From assembly GCA_041984885.1 (NCBI GenBank), contig JBHIXH010000010.1:1-64000 (forward strand): a DNA stretch of 64,000 nucleotides, read 5' to 3'. Shown here piece after piece: positions 17,999-27,818 of this stretch. The notes beneath the pieces were generated by a model that had not been told where the DNA came from, did no database searches, and saw only the letters and a program-made list of their open reading frames with translations. The position numbers were made by a program, and so were the translations under genes. This DNA comes from UBA4486 sp041984885 (lineage in GTDB: Bacteria; Pseudomonadota; Gammaproteobacteria; Eutrophobiales; Eutrophobiaceae). How positions within the stretch are numbered: position 1 is the stretch's first letter; each line of letters opens with the position of its first letter.

Positions 17999-18107
17999 AT
18001 ATTATAGATGAAACTTACCGTGGTTTATCAGCAAAGCCGATTTTAATTCGCATTAGTAATAATTAGTAGTGACGAATCGGGAGAAAACGATAATTTCACC
18101 AGGAAAT

Positions 18108-18123
18108 TCACCCAAATGGGTGA
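18108..18123 (-). terminator. Possible weak terminator after purL
   Basis: TCACCC and GGGTGA form a short stem around four bases just past the purL stop on the minus strand, followed by moderately T-rich sequence. The stem is short and there is no long U run. Confidence 0.3.
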
Positions 18124-18130
18124 GTAATCG

Positions 18131-21100
18131 TCAGGCTATCCAGTTTCTGGCGTTGTTGAACATGGTCATCCATGGGCTGTACTCGGACGGCCAATCTTCG
18201 TTAGTCCAGGATAATTGCTGCTGAAGAAATACCCGTTCCGGGTGCGGCATCATGATGGTGACGCGCCCATCGGCATTGGTAAAACCGGTCTCACCCCTTG
18301 TTGAACCATTCGGGTTAAGTGGATACGTGTCAGCAACATCACCTGCGTGATCAATGTATCGCAGGCAAACCTTTGCTGCGCCATTGTCTGAATGATCAAT
18401 ATACTGAACCCGACCCTCGCCATGCGCCACGACGATAGGCAGTTCTGATCCCTGCATGTCACGCAGAAATATCGAATCCGATTTTTCTACGCGAACCATC
18501 ACGAGCCGGGATTCAAACTGCTCACTCGTGTTTTTTACAAAGCGTGGCCAGTTTTCCGTCCCGGGTATCAGTTCGGCAAGTTGCGACAGCATCTGACAAC
18601 CATTGCAGACACCAAGTGCAAATCGATCGGTACGCTGAAAGAATTGCTGAAACTGATCACGTAAGGCAGGATTGAACAGGATCGATTTTGCCCAGCCACC
18701 ACCCGCACCGAGCACATCACCGTAGGAAAAACCACCGCAGGCGACGAGACCATGAAAGTCTTCAAGTGAACTCTCGCTGTTGATCAAATCCGACATATGT
18801 ACATCGATACTGTCAAAGCCGGCGCGATCAAATGCCGCTGCCATTTCAACCTGACCATTGACGCCTTGTTCGCGCAGGATCGCGACTTTCGGACGGGCAC
18901 CGGAGTGGATGGCGGGGTTCACTCTTGCAACCGGGAAGCTGGCATTCACGGAACGGCCGGGATCTTCCATGTCACACACATGCAGGTATTCCTGTTTGGC
19001 AGAATCCGGATTATCCCGCAGGCTTTGCATGTGAAAACTGGTCAGCGACCAGTCTTGTTGCAGTTGTTCCAGTGACTGGCTAAACACGGTTTCGGCTTCG
19101 TTGGTAATGGACAGGGTTCGAATATCCGTAACGGCTCCGATCACGTGCACGTGTTCTGCCAGAAGCCCGTTTCTGGTAAACGTATCCAGCACGGTTTCCA
19201 GGCAGGACTTGCGTATTTGAATAACGGCACCGGCTTCCTCGTTAAACAGGCAATCCAGTGTATCGCCTGCAAGCTCATCAAGCGCAATATTCAGGCCCAG
19301 TCGACCGGCCAGGCACATCTCGGTCAAGGTGACAAACAATCCGCCATCCGACCGGTCGTGATAGGCGAGCAGGTAACCGGCATCGTTCAATAGTTGAATG
19401 GTTTGAAAAAAATCAGCCAGTGTTTCAGGTTTTTCTATGTCAGGGCAGGCACCACCGATGTGGTTATACACCTGTGTCAGACAGGAACCGCCAAGTCGGG
19501 TTTTGCCCAGGCCCAGATCGATGAGCAATAAAACCGTTTCTTCATTCGGATTGACCAGTTGCGGCGTTAACGAGGTGGTGACATCCGCGACCGGTGCAAA
19601 CGCTGTAACAATTAACGATAACGGTGCGGTGACCTGATGGTGCTCATCATCCTGTTGCCAGACGGTGTTCATTGATAATGAATCCTTTCCAACCGGTATA
19701 CACAGTTGTAACTGCTGACAGAATTCTGATACGGCTTGTACAGTTTCATACAGGCGCACATCTTCATCGAGTTGACCCGCCGCCGCCATCCAGTTTGCCG
19801 ATAAGGAAATATCGGCAAGTTGTAACACGCGGGCTGCACACAGATTGGTAATGGCCTCGGCAATAGCCATACGCCCGGAAGCAGCAGCATTGATCAGGGC
19901 CGTCGGTGTCCGTTCTCCGATTGCCATCGCCTCACCGCACAAGGAACCATAACCACTGGCCGTGATGGCACAGTCTGCTACCGGCACTTGCCACGGACCG
20001 ACCAGTTGATCGCGGACGACGAGACCGGAAACGCTGCGGTCGCCAATGTGAATCAGAAATCGTTTATCGGCGATGGTCGGCAGTTGCAATAGACGCCGGC
20101 AGGCATCATCAACATCAATGTTGGCCGTATTGAATTCGGTTTGATTGTAAGCGAGTGCTCTCGCTTCACGTTGCATTTTCGGTAACCGGCCGAGCAACAT
20201 CGGCAACGGCATGTCGATTGGATTGTTATTAAATTGCGAATCTGACAAGACCAGTTGCTGTGCCGCGGTCGTCTCACCAAGCACCGCAAACGGTGCACGT
20301 TCACGTTCGCAGATCGCGGTAAAATCGGACAGGCGCGCCTCGGCAATGGCGAGCACATAGCGTTCCTGCGCCTCGTTGCACCAGATTTCCAGCGGTGACA
20401 TACCGGGTTCGGCATTCGGTATCCGGCGTAGCTCAAATTCAGCGCCACGTTCACTGTCGTGCACCAGTTCCGGTAACGCGTTCGACAGGCCACCGGCACC
20501 CACATCGTGAATGGAGATAATCGGGTTCTCATTACCCATTGCCCAGCATCGATCGATGACTTCCTGGCAACGACGTTGCATCTCCGGGTTGTGTCGTTGT
20601 ACCGAGGCAAAATCCAGTTCTTCATCACTGTCACCGGAGGCCATGGATGAAGCCGCACCACCACCAAGGCCAATCAACATCGCCGGTCCACCCAGCACGA
20701 TCAGTTTTGCCCCCGGCGGAATCGTCTGCTTGTGGATATGTTCAGATCGGATCATGCCGTAACCGCCGGCGATCATGATCGGTTTATGATAGCCACGCAC
20801 GCAATCGCTTGCCGGTTGCAATTGTTCATAACTGCGGAAGTAACCACATAAGGCCGGTCGACCAAACTCGTTGTTGAACGCTGCGCCACCAATCGGGCCG
20901 TCCAGCATAATGTCGAGTGCCGATAATATTCTTTCCGGTTTGTTTTCACCGGATTCCCACGGTTGTGGCAGTGCCGGAATATTCAGATTGGAAACCGAAA
21001 AACCGGTCAAGCCGGCTTTTGGTTTGCCGCCACGTCCGGTCGCTGCTTCATCGCGAATCTCACCGCCGGAACCGGTAGCGGCGCCAGCCAGGGCAGCGAT

Positions 21101-22000
21101 AGCCGTCGGATGGTTATGCGTTTCCACCTTCATTAACAGATGAACTTCTTCATCGTGCCAGCGATAGCGATGTTTCTCGTCCGGAAAAAAACGGCTCGCG
21201 TAGCTGCCAGTGGTGACAGCGGCGTTATCACTGTAGGCTGACAATACACGTCCCGGATGACGGGAGTGTGTCTGACGGATCAGATCGAATAAGGAGTCCG
21301 TTTTTTGCACACCATTGATGTGCCAATTGGCATTGAAGATCTTATGGCGACAATGTTCCGAGTTCGCCTGCGCAAACATCATCAACTCAACATCAGTCGG
21401 ATTACGTTTTAACGACGCGTAACTCGCGACCAGGTAATCGATTTCTGTTTCTGCCAGCGCCAGTCCCAGCGATTGATTCGCCTGTTCCAATGCCGCCCGT
21501 CCTTGCTGCATCAGGTCAATTTCATTAAAAGTACCCGGTTCATGTTGCTGAAATAAATTTTCGGCAGCTTCAACATTGAACAACACCGTCTCCGTCATGC
21601 GGTCGTGCAGTTGCCCACTGATCGATTGCAGTTGCTCGCGCGTCAGCGTTGCTTCATCACAACTAAAATACCAGGCAATACCACGTTCTACACGCGTGAC
21701 CTCAACCAGGCCGCAATTGGTCAGGATGTCGGTGGCCTTGCTTGACCAGGGTGATTGTGTGCCGATTCGAGGTGTGACGACCAGGTGAATGCCAGGCATG
21801 GGGCCGGCGGCATCACTGTCGGGATCGAGTAACTGTTTTACCTGTGCAGATTGCTGCTCGCTCAGCTCCTTCGCTGCATGAAGAAAGTGAATGTGCCGCG
21901 TCTCTACCTGTCGGATTTGCGGCAGACAGGATTGCAACAGGGGAAGGAGTTTCGCGATACGAAAGTTTGAGACGGCGTGACCGCCGACAAAAATCTGCAT
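18131..22000 (-). CDS. purL: Phosphoribosylformylglycinamidine (FGAM) synthase
   Basis: The 1289-residue large-form PurL (E. coli about 1295) catalyses the fourth step of purine synthesis, FGAR plus glutamine and ATP to FGAM. The N-terminal PurS-like part and linker are followed by the first AIR-synthase-like domain (MFAQANSEHCRHK, KVETHNHPTAIAALAGAATGSGGEIRDE), the second half, and a C-terminal glutamine amidotransferase (from about residue 1030). That domain has nucleophile Cys in LGVCNGCQ and a MPHPER block near the end. It is a single monocistronic gene, complete and without visible frameshift. Confidence 0.97.
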   Translation of the reverse strand: MQIFVGGHAVSNFRIAKLLPLLQSCLPQIRQVETRHIHFLHAAKELSEQQSAQVKQLLDPDSDAAGPMPGIHLVVTPRIGTQSPWSSKATDILTNCGLVEVTRVERGIAWYFSCDEATLTREQLQSISGQLHDRMTETVLFNVEAAENLFQQHEPGTFNEIDLMQQGRAALEQANQSLGLALAETEIDYLVASYASLKRNPTDVELMMFAQANSEHCRHKIFNANWHINGVQKTDSLFDLIRQTHSRHPGRVLSAYSDNAAVTTGSYASRFFPDEKHRYRWHDEEVHLLMKVETHNHPTAIAALAGAATGSGGEIRDEAATGRGGKPKAGLTGFSVSNLNIPALPQPWESGENKPERILSALDIMLDGPIGGAAFNNEFGRPALCGYFRSYEQLQPASDCVRGYHKPIMIAGGYGMIRSEHIHKQTIPPGAKLIVLGGPAMLIGLGGGAASSMASGDSDEELDFASVQRHNPEMQRRCQEVIDRCWAMGNENPIISIHDVGAGGLSNALPELVHDSERGAEFELRRIPNAEPGMSPLEIWCNEAQERYVLAIAEARLSDFTAICERERAPFAVLGETTAAQQLVLSDSQFNNNPIDMPLPMLLGRLPKMQREARALAYNQTEFNTANIDVDDACRRLLQLPTIADKRFLIHIGDRSVSGLVVRDQLVGPWQVPVADCAITASGYGSLCGEAMAIGERTPTALINAAASGRMAIAEAITNLCAARVLQLADISLSANWMAAAGQLDEDVRLYETVQAVSEFCQQLQLCIPVGKDSLSMNTVWQQDDEHHQVTAPLSLIVTAFAPVADVTTSLTPQLVNPNEETVLLLIDLGLGKTRLGGSCLTQVYNHIGGACPDIEKPETLADFFQTIQLLNDAGYLLAYHDRSDGGLFVTLTEMCLAGRLGLNIALDELAGDTLDCLFNEEAGAVIQIRKSCLETVLDTFTRNGLLAEHVHVIGAVTDIRTLSITNEAETVFSQSLEQLQQDWSLTSFHMQSLRDNPDSAKQEYLHVCDMEDPGRSVNASFPVARVNPAIHSGARPKVAILREQGVNGQVEMAAAFDRAGFDSIDVHMSDLINSESSLEDFHGLVACGGFSYGDVLGAGGGWAKSILFNPALRDQFQQFFQRTDRFALGVCNGCQMLSQLAELIPGTENWPRFVKNTSEQFESRLVMVRVEKSDSIFLRDMQGSELPIVVAHGEGRVQYIDHSDNGAAKVCLRYIDHAGDVADTYPLNPNGSTRGETGFTNADGRVTIMMPHPERVFLQQQLSWTNEDWPSEYSPWMTMFNNARNWIA

Positions 22001-22080
22001 TCAGTTAACTGCGGGTTGCTAGCGTTGATACTGGCCGGCATTCTACCAGCTTCCGCCTGTAGCAGCGATGTCTCAGTGAA

Positions 22081-22950
22081 TTATTTCAGTTCGGTCACTT
22101 TTACCGCAATGCTGCGGAATTCCTGTCCGGTCCGGCGTGTCGTGGTTAAATTCAGTCTGCCCTTGTCGTCGAATTGTTGCTCGACGCCACCAAGATAGAT
22201 CCACTCACCGAGTCTGCCGGATGCCGTCGTCTCGACATTCTGAATATCAAACACACCACCGTGCGCGGAATTTACCCGGTTTAGCTGTGGCGCGATCATC
22301 AACGTGACAATATCGCCACTGAGCCGTGGTAACACATAAAATCCGGAAGTGACATCGCGATACTGTATGCCATCCTGCAGAATCACGCCGCCACCCGGCG
22401 TGATGATCGTTTGTTGATTGGCGACGGGTACCGAATGGCCGGTATGAATAAACGCCGGGTAGCCTTCAGTGACCTGCACAGAAAAGGTATTCTTGTCCTC
22501 AATGCTGGAACGTGTCGACAGCGCACGATATCCAATCACATTACCCTCGTCGTCCTTGATCGCAATAATACCGCCACCGTTGCGGGCGCCCGGGTCCGGG
22601 CTGGCAATCGTGACATCTCCCGAACTGTAACGACCGGAGATCCCCTGTTCGTTATGGTTCACATTACCGTCGACATTTTGTTTCACCGAGATCATCAAAC
22701 GGCGAGGCGCCTTATCCAGACTGTGGATGACCTGTTTGATCTGGTTCAGGTTTTCGGCTGTGGATTTCACAATGACTTGATCGTTCATGCCGGTGACGGT
22801 ACCCCCGTCAACAACGAGGGGTTTGACCATGGGGATGACGTCATTCGCCAGTCGGTGTTTCAGTGAGATGACTTCAAGCACCATTTCTGCCGTTACCGGG
22901 GCCGTGAAAAACAGTGCCGACAACAGCAGCGTCATTGTTAATGTCTTCAT
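22081..22950 (-). CDS. Exported secretin-fragment protein
   Basis: The 289-residue protein has a signal peptide (residues 1-21, ending PVTAE). A secretin N-type domain follows (about 25-95): LEVISLKHRLANDVIPMVKPLV, then ENLNQIKQVIHSLD, the pattern of the ring-building modules of type II/IV pilus secretins. The rest has a serine/glycine-rich stretch (about 100-150) and beta strands resembling part of a secretin core (TPGGGVILQDGIQYRD, YVLPRLSGDIVTLMIAPQL). It is far shorter than a channel-forming secretin, and no secretion or pilus genes flank it. Its ATG overlaps the upstream DUF7931-like stop by four bases, after an AGGAGG ribosome-binding site. The role is unknown. Confidence 0.75.
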   Translation of the reverse strand: MKTLTMTLLLSALFFTAPVTAEMVLEVISLKHRLANDVIPMVKPLVVDGGTVTGMNDQVIVKSTAENLNQIKQVIHSLDKAPRRLMISVKQNVDGNVNHNEQGISGRYSSGDVTIASPDPGARNGGGIIAIKDDEGNVIGYRALSTRSSIEDKNTFSVQVTEGYPAFIHTGHSVPVANQQTIITPGGGVILQDGIQYRDVTSGFYVLPRLSGDIVTLMIAPQLNRVNSAHGGVFDIQNVETTASGRLGEWIYLGGVEQQFDDKGRLNLTTTRRTGQEFRSIAVKVTELK

Positions 22951-23462
22951 ATCAGTAGCCTCCTGAAGTTAGGGTCGGGTTTGGCCACTTCCCACATATC
23001 GTTAAACTCGTTCTGGTAATTGGTTGCCGTCCTTTTATCATTGAAACAGGTCTGTGACTCGTAGCGTTCGGCATTTTTTCGGTGCATATAACCAATTGAA
23101 TCGACGATCAGTAGACCGGCATTGAAATCCTTATGTTCCTGACCGGCGCGACGAATTTCAATATAGCTGCTCAAACTGCCAACCAGTTGGAGTAAACGGT
23201 GCCCGCGTTTGACAATCAGGTCCGGTTCCCAGACCAGCAGGCGCACCTGTGCCCGGCGATTGTTTGTCACAAGAGATTTAACGGCAGAGGTGAACCTGAC
23301 TTGATCATAAATCACCGGATCGAGCATGCGGCTTGCGACCTCAATGCTGCGTCGACTCTGCCTGACAAGTGCGGCCGCGCAGTGTCTGTTCTCACTGGCG
23401 GTCTCCAGCTGTACGACCTCTTTGTTTATTCCGCCAAGTTTGTACTCATCCAGATTTAGCAT
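22947..23462 (-). CDS. DUF7931-like, possibly phospholipase-D-fold protein
   Basis: The 171-residue product starts from the ATG at 23462; a TTG eleven codons earlier is possible but has no ribosome-binding site. It contains segments typical of a small family found beside or fused to acetyltransferases: RSIEVASRMLDPVIYD, HRLLQLVGSLSSYIEIRR, and an aromatic/charged tail (RYESQ...FNDMWE). The fold resembles a phospholipase D half, but the HKD catalytic motif is absent, so enzymatic activity is doubtful. It sits between the GNAT gene and the secretin-fragment gene and overlaps the latter, suggesting an operon with roxA. Confidence 0.65.
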   Translation of the reverse strand: MLNLDEYKLGGINKEVVQLETASENRHCAAALVRQSRRSIEVASRMLDPVIYDQVRFTSAVKSLVTNNRRAQVRLLVWEPDLIVKRGHRLLQLVGSLSSYIEIRRAGQEHKDFNAGLLIVDSIGYMHRKNAERYESQTCFNDKRTATNYQNEFNDMWEVAKPDPNFRRLLI

Positions 23463-23519
23463 TAAGGCTGCCTGTAGATTGAAATTTGATGCCAAGTATA
23501 GGGAATATATCGGGTGAGT

Positions 23520-23966
23520 TCAGTCACCGGGTAACGATTTGATCATTCGGCAATGCGGAATATCCGCCTCGTCGAACTGCTCGCCTGTTTCAGTAAAGCC
23601 GAATGACTGATAAAACTTAGTCGCATGACTTTGTGAATTTAAAAAGACCGATTTCATCTGCTTTCGTCCTGCGACATCAAGCAACATACGTAACATGGCT
23701 TTGCCGACACCGGCACGACGAAATGGTTGTAATACAGCCATGCGACCGATTTGGCCGGAGTCCAGTAAACGGGCCGTGCCAATAGCCTTGCCGGAATCGG
23801 TGATTGCCAGCAAATGCAGGCAAACTGCGTCATGCTCGTCCCATTCCAGCTGTTCAGGCACCTTCTGCTCGTGAATGAAAACACAGGTTCGGATTGCCCG
23901 AATACGGGTTGCATCCTCCTGCCAGTCAGCAATGAAGACTTCAAATTCGAACGGTTCAATCGACAT
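23520..23966 (-). CDS. GNAT-family N-acetyltransferase (ElaA/YjcF-like)
   Basis: The 148-residue product starts at ATG 23966 rather than six codons upstream. That start overlaps the roxA stop (ATGTCGATTGA) and has AGGGA ahead of it. The acetyl-CoA loop is visible as RMAVLQPFRRAGVGKAML (about 79-96) and the C-terminal strand as FYQSFGFTETGEQFDEADIPHCRM, the pattern of small GNATs of the YjcF/ElaA group. The substrate is unknown. It is translationally coupled to roxA. Confidence 0.85.
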   Translation of the reverse strand: MSIEPFEFEVFIADWQEDATRIRAIRTCVFIHEQKVPEQLEWDEHDAVCLHLLAITDSGKAIGTARLLDSGQIGRMAVLQPFRRAGVGKAMLRMLLDVAGRKQMKSVFLNSQSHATKFYQSFGFTETGEQFDEADIPHCRMIKSLPGD

Positions 23967-25083
23967 ACAGTATCCCTTTTGCAAGCAGTGATGCGATTAA
24001 TTCGTGCAGCGCGGCCTGATCAGCAGACAATCGGAGTTCTTCTGTTGTGATCGGTTCATGTCGACTCAGTTTATCGGCAATCGGTAATGACTCAACTGCC
24101 ACGATATATTTTTCCCCGTTCACATATAAATGGATTTTATTGTCGAGAAACATAAACACGGTTTTGCTGGATCGGTCACAGTGCAAATGACAATCCTCGT
24201 TTAATAATGCAGAAACCGGCAGTGATGTGGATGGGGCCGATTCCATTCGATCCGCCGTGATAAGGGATGCAAACCAGTCGGCGAATGCGTCCCGATTCGA
24301 TATGGCCGCAACCATATCCGAATAAAGACGGTCGATATCAGGAGCACTGATTTCGCCTGCATGCGTCTGCAACGGTCTTTGCGGGTCAGAAAACCGCTCG
24401 CCTGCAGCAAACAGGTGATGGCTGTCGTTGACAAAGCCGGTCAGCAACTCAGTGGCCGTTGGTGCACGAAAGCCTATCGAGATCGTCATGGATTCACAGT
24501 CGGCGATGCCATGATGGGCAACGCCGGGGGGCAGGTACAACAGATCACCGGGCTCGAGCGTCCAGGCTTGTTCAGCCTGAAAATGATCGATTACACGCAG
24601 TGGTTTGCCTTCAATAAAATCCGTCTCGTCATAATCATGGCAATTGATGCGCCACTCGCGGTTACCCAGTGCCTGCAATAAAAACACATCATAGCTATCC
24701 AGGTGTGGGCCGACACCACCGTGCGGGGTGGCATAACTGACCATGATGTCATCAACGCGCCAGTTTGGAATAAAGCGAAAATGCTCAAGCAGCTTTGCAA
24801 CCTCGGAATGCCACTGATCGACACGTTGAACCAGTAATGACCACGATGAGGGTGGCAGATTTCGCAGGGTTGTTTCAGCAAAAGGACCATAATCGACTTG
24901 CCAGTGATCCGTTTGCGGTGTGTGTCGCACAAGACGGGATTCGACCTCTTGCTCCAGGCACAGGCCAGCCAGTTCGTCCGGTGAAATGGGTGGCGCCGGC
25001 ATGGGTATCGCCTGGCGCAATAGCAGTGGTTGTTGTTGCCAGTATTGATCCAGAAATGTTTGCGGATCGAAATCTCGCAACAT
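23956..25083 (-). CDS. roxA: Ribosomal oxygenase, 50S protein L16 arginine hydroxylase
   Basis: The 375-residue JmjC/cupin 2-oxoglutarate oxygenase matches YcfD/RoxA, which hydroxylates an arginine of ribosomal protein L16. Sequence features are SYATPHGGVGPHLDSYDVFLLQALGNREWRI with the metal-binding HxD (HLD), the distal histidine region LYLPPGVAHHGIA, and the winged-helix-like C-terminal dimer region (about 290-375). Length is close to the E. coli protein. It follows purB by 16 bases and is coupled to the GNAT gene, so purB-roxA-GNAT-DUF7931-secretin fragment may be one transcript. Confidence 0.93.
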   Translation of the reverse strand: MLRDFDPQTFLDQYWQQQPLLLRQAIPMPAPPISPDELAGLCLEQEVESRLVRHTPQTDHWQVDYGPFAETTLRNLPPSSWSLLVQRVDQWHSEVAKLLEHFRFIPNWRVDDIMVSYATPHGGVGPHLDSYDVFLLQALGNREWRINCHDYDETDFIEGKPLRVIDHFQAEQAWTLEPGDLLYLPPGVAHHGIADCESMTISIGFRAPTATELLTGFVNDSHHLFAAGERFSDPQRPLQTHAGEISAPDIDRLYSDMVAAISNRDAFADWFASLITADRMESAPSTSLPVSALLNEDCHLHCDRSSKTVFMFLDNKIHLYVNGEKYIVAVESLPIADKLSRHEPITTEELRLSADQAALHELIASLLAKGILYVD

Positions 25084-25099
25084 GCGGCCCGGGATATGG

Positions 25100-26479
25100 C
25101 TAATCTTTCAGACCAAGTTGACTGGCCTGGTCGATTGCGTTGCCCGTGTAGGTTGCCGGTGTCAGTTGCAACAGGCGTTGTTTTTCCTGGTCCGGAATGG
25201 CCAGGTCCTGGATGAATGCATGCAAGGCCTGTTTGGTGATCGTCTGACCGCGGGTCAATGCTTTCAGTTGCTCGTAGGGGTTTTCAATGCCATAGCGACG
25301 CATGACAGTCTGGATCGGTTCGGCCAGTACTTCCCAGGCCTGGTCCAGGTCCCGGGCGATCAACTCCGGGTTGGCCTCGAGTTTGGCGATTCCTTTCAAT
25401 AGAGATTCATAGGCGATCAAACAATGGGCGATCGCGGTACCGACATTGCGTATCGTCGTCGAGTCAGTCAGGTCACGTTGCCAGCGGGAAATCGGCAGCT
25501 TCTCTGCCAGGTGTGCCAGTAACGCATTGGCCACACCGAGATTGCCTTCGGCATTTTCAAAGTCGATCGGATTGACCTTGTGCGGCATAGTCGATGAGCC
25601 AACCTCGCCCGCTACCGTTTTTTGCTTGAAATAACCCAGCGAGATATAGGCCCAGATATCGCGGGAAAAATCGATCAGTATGGTGTTCAGACGAGTCAAC
25701 ACCTGAAAATATTCAGCCATGTAATCGTGTGATTCGATCTGCGTTGTATGCGGGTTGGCACGCAGTTCCAGCGCGTTGATAAACTGCCCGGAGATGGCTG
25801 GCCAGTCCACCTGCGGATACGCACTCAGATGCGCATTGTAGTTACCGACGGCACCGTTCATTTTGCCGAGCATATCCAGCCTGTTCAGTTGCGCCAGCTG
25901 ACGCTGCAGGCGAAAGACAAACACACCTATCTCTTTACCGAGTGTCGTCGGGGATGCCGTCTGACCGTGCGTGCGCGATAACATGGCCAGCCCGGCATAC
26001 TCACTGGTTATTACCTGCAGGCTGGCAATGACACTGTCGATCGTCGGGTTCAGTACATCGCGGCGCGTTGTTTGCAACATCAGGGCATGACACAGGTTAT
26101 TAATATCCTCCGATGTGCAGGCGAAATGCAGAAATTCGCTGATCTCTGCGAGCTCGCCCTGGCCAGCAAATTTTTCCTTGAGAAAATATTCGACGGCCTT
26201 GACGTCGTGGTTTGTCGTCGCCTCGATCTCCTTGACCCGTTCGGCGTCAGCCACTGAAAAGTCATTGATGATCGCTTCGAGAAAATCGTTTGCAGTTGTT
26301 CCAATTGCACTGATTTCAGCCAGTTCGGGTTGCGCGGCCAGCGTTTGTAACCAGCGGATCTCGACAATGACGCGAAATCTTATCAGTCCGTATTCACTGA
26401 AAATCGATTGTAATGCCGACGTCTTGTTGCCGTAGCGACCATCGACAGGGGAGATAGCGGTAAGTGGTGTGAGTTCCAT
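25100..26479 (-). CDS. purB: Adenylosuccinate lyase
   Basis: The 459-residue fumarase-superfamily enzyme splits SAICAR and adenylosuccinate in purine synthesis. It begins MELTPLTAISPVDGRYG as in proteobacterial PurB, has the signature SSTMPHKVNPIDFENAEGN and the catalytic His region SRTHGQTASPT. Complete length. It is upstream of roxA and directly downstream of tas with a five-base gap. Confidence 0.97.
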   Translation of the reverse strand: MELTPLTAISPVDGRYGNKTSALQSIFSEYGLIRFRVIVEIRWLQTLAAQPELAEISAIGTTANDFLEAIINDFSVADAERVKEIEATTNHDVKAVEYFLKEKFAGQGELAEISEFLHFACTSEDINNLCHALMLQTTRRDVLNPTIDSVIASLQVITSEYAGLAMLSRTHGQTASPTTLGKEIGVFVFRLQRQLAQLNRLDMLGKMNGAVGNYNAHLSAYPQVDWPAISGQFINALELRANPHTTQIESHDYMAEYFQVLTRLNTILIDFSRDIWAYISLGYFKQKTVAGEVGSSTMPHKVNPIDFENAEGNLGVANALLAHLAEKLPISRWQRDLTDSTTIRNVGTAIAHCLIAYESLLKGIAKLEANPELIARDLDQAWEVLAEPIQTVMRRYGIENPYEQLKALTRGQTITKQALHAFIQDLAIPDQEKQRLLQLTPATYTGNAIDQASQLGLKD

Positions 26480-26484
26480 GTTAT

Positions 26485-27522
26485 TCAGGGGGCCGGGTTC
26501 GGTTGCCCGTTATGTATTGCCTCGATTTCTTTTAAAAGGGATTTGTCGAGTGTTAGCTTAACACTGTCGATGTTTGTCTGTAATTGCTGCATCGTTGTCG
26601 CACCGATTATATTACTGGTCACAAACGGTCGTGATGTCACAAACGCGAGTGCCATCTGCGCCGGGTCAATGCCATGCTGTTTCGCCAGTTCGACGTAGGC
26701 ATGGGTGCAGGTCAGGGCCTGGTCATTGGTGTAGCGCGTAAAACGTGAGAATAATGTCAGGCGCGCGTCCTGCGGTTGTTCGTTCAGATACTTGCCACTG
26801 AGCACACCGAATGCCATTGGCGAATAGGCGAGTAATCCAACCCGTTCCCGATGCGCGAATTCAGACAAGCCGACCTCGAACGTTCTGTTTAAAAGATTAT
26901 AGGGATTTTGAATCGACACGATCCGCGGTAACCGCTTTTGCTGCGCGATTGTAAGATATTCGTGTACGCCCCACGGAGTTTCGTTGGAAATACCAATGTG
27001 CCGAACCTTGCCGGACTGTACCAGCTTGTCAACGGCGGTTAATGTTTCCTCAATCGGTACGTTATCTTTCTCTGGCGCATGGTAATAACCGAGTTTGCCA
27101 AAATAATTCGTGTCACGCTCCGGCCAGTGAAATTGATACAAATCAATATAATCGGTTTTTAACCGCCGCAAGCTGTCGTCGATGGCCTGCTGCATGTTTT
27201 TTTCATCGAGCCGGTTTTGGCCATCACGCAGATACGGTAGCCAGTCAGCGGCCGCGCTCATCTTCGTTGCGAGGATAATCTTATCCCGATCCGGACGCTG
27301 TGCGAGCCAGCTACCAAGGTACTCCTCGGTTCGTCCCTGCGTCTCTGCCTTTGGCGGCACCGGGTACATCTCGGCACAGTCGATAAAGTTGATGCCATGG
27401 TCAATCGCATAGTCCAGTTGCTCGTGGGCCTCGTGTTCGGTGTTCTGTTCTCCCCAGGTCATTGTGCCCAGGCAGAGTTCGCTCACCTTAAGTTCGGTAT
27501 CTCCAAGTTGTCGGTAATTCAT
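26485..27522 (-). CDS. tas: Aldo-keto reductase Tas
   Basis: The 345-residue NADPH-dependent aldo-keto reductase starts MNYRQLGDTELKVSELCLGTMTWGEQN, the Tas signature. The catalytic tetrad is visible: Asp and Tyr in DCAEMYPVPP, Lys in ILATK, His in YQFHWPERD. In E. coli Tas can complement tyrosine auxotrophy, but its natural substrate is not settled. It lies between a small DUF2905 gene and purB with short gaps, all minus strand. Confidence 0.93.
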   Translation of the reverse strand: MNYRQLGDTELKVSELCLGTMTWGEQNTEHEAHEQLDYAIDHGINFIDCAEMYPVPPKAETQGRTEEYLGSWLAQRPDRDKIILATKMSAAADWLPYLRDGQNRLDEKNMQQAIDDSLRRLKTDYIDLYQFHWPERDTNYFGKLGYYHAPEKDNVPIEETLTAVDKLVQSGKVRHIGISNETPWGVHEYLTIAQQKRLPRIVSIQNPYNLLNRTFEVGLSEFAHRERVGLLAYSPMAFGVLSGKYLNEQPQDARLTLFSRFTRYTNDQALTCTHAYVELAKQHGIDPAQMALAFVTSRPFVTSNIIGATTMQQLQTNIDSVKLTLDKSLLKEIEAIHNGQPNPAP

Positions 27523-27527
27523 CTCTT

Positions 27528-27737
27528 TTATTTTTTCAGAAACAGATTAATCAGTAGTGTCTCGATGATACTGATCAACAGCATCGACGTGATCGGGATA
27601 TAAACGCGGCTGTTACCTTTGCCGATATTGATGTCGCCGGGTAACTTGCCAAACCAGTTGACTAATCCCGGCGCATACAACGAGGCGAGACCAACCAGTA
27701 GCAGGATTGCACCTGTAAAAATGAGAATTTTCGCCAT
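27528..27737 (-). CDS. DUF2905-family small membrane protein
   Basis: This 69-residue protein has two hydrophobic helices (about 4-26 and 46-66) around the conserved loop NWFGKLPGDINIGKGNSRVYIPITSM, diagnostic of DUF2905. The function of the family is unknown. It is upstream of tas with a five-base gap and divergent from pyrC. Confidence 0.88.
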   Translation of the reverse strand: MAKILIFTGAILLLVGLASLYAPGLVNWFGKLPGDINIGKGNSRVYIPITSMLLISIIETLLINLFLKK

Positions 27738-27818
27738 GCGGCTCCCGGGACACGAACGCGTACAAATACAATGACAATATGATACCGTTGTCGGGCACTA
27801 AAAATAAGACTGAACACA

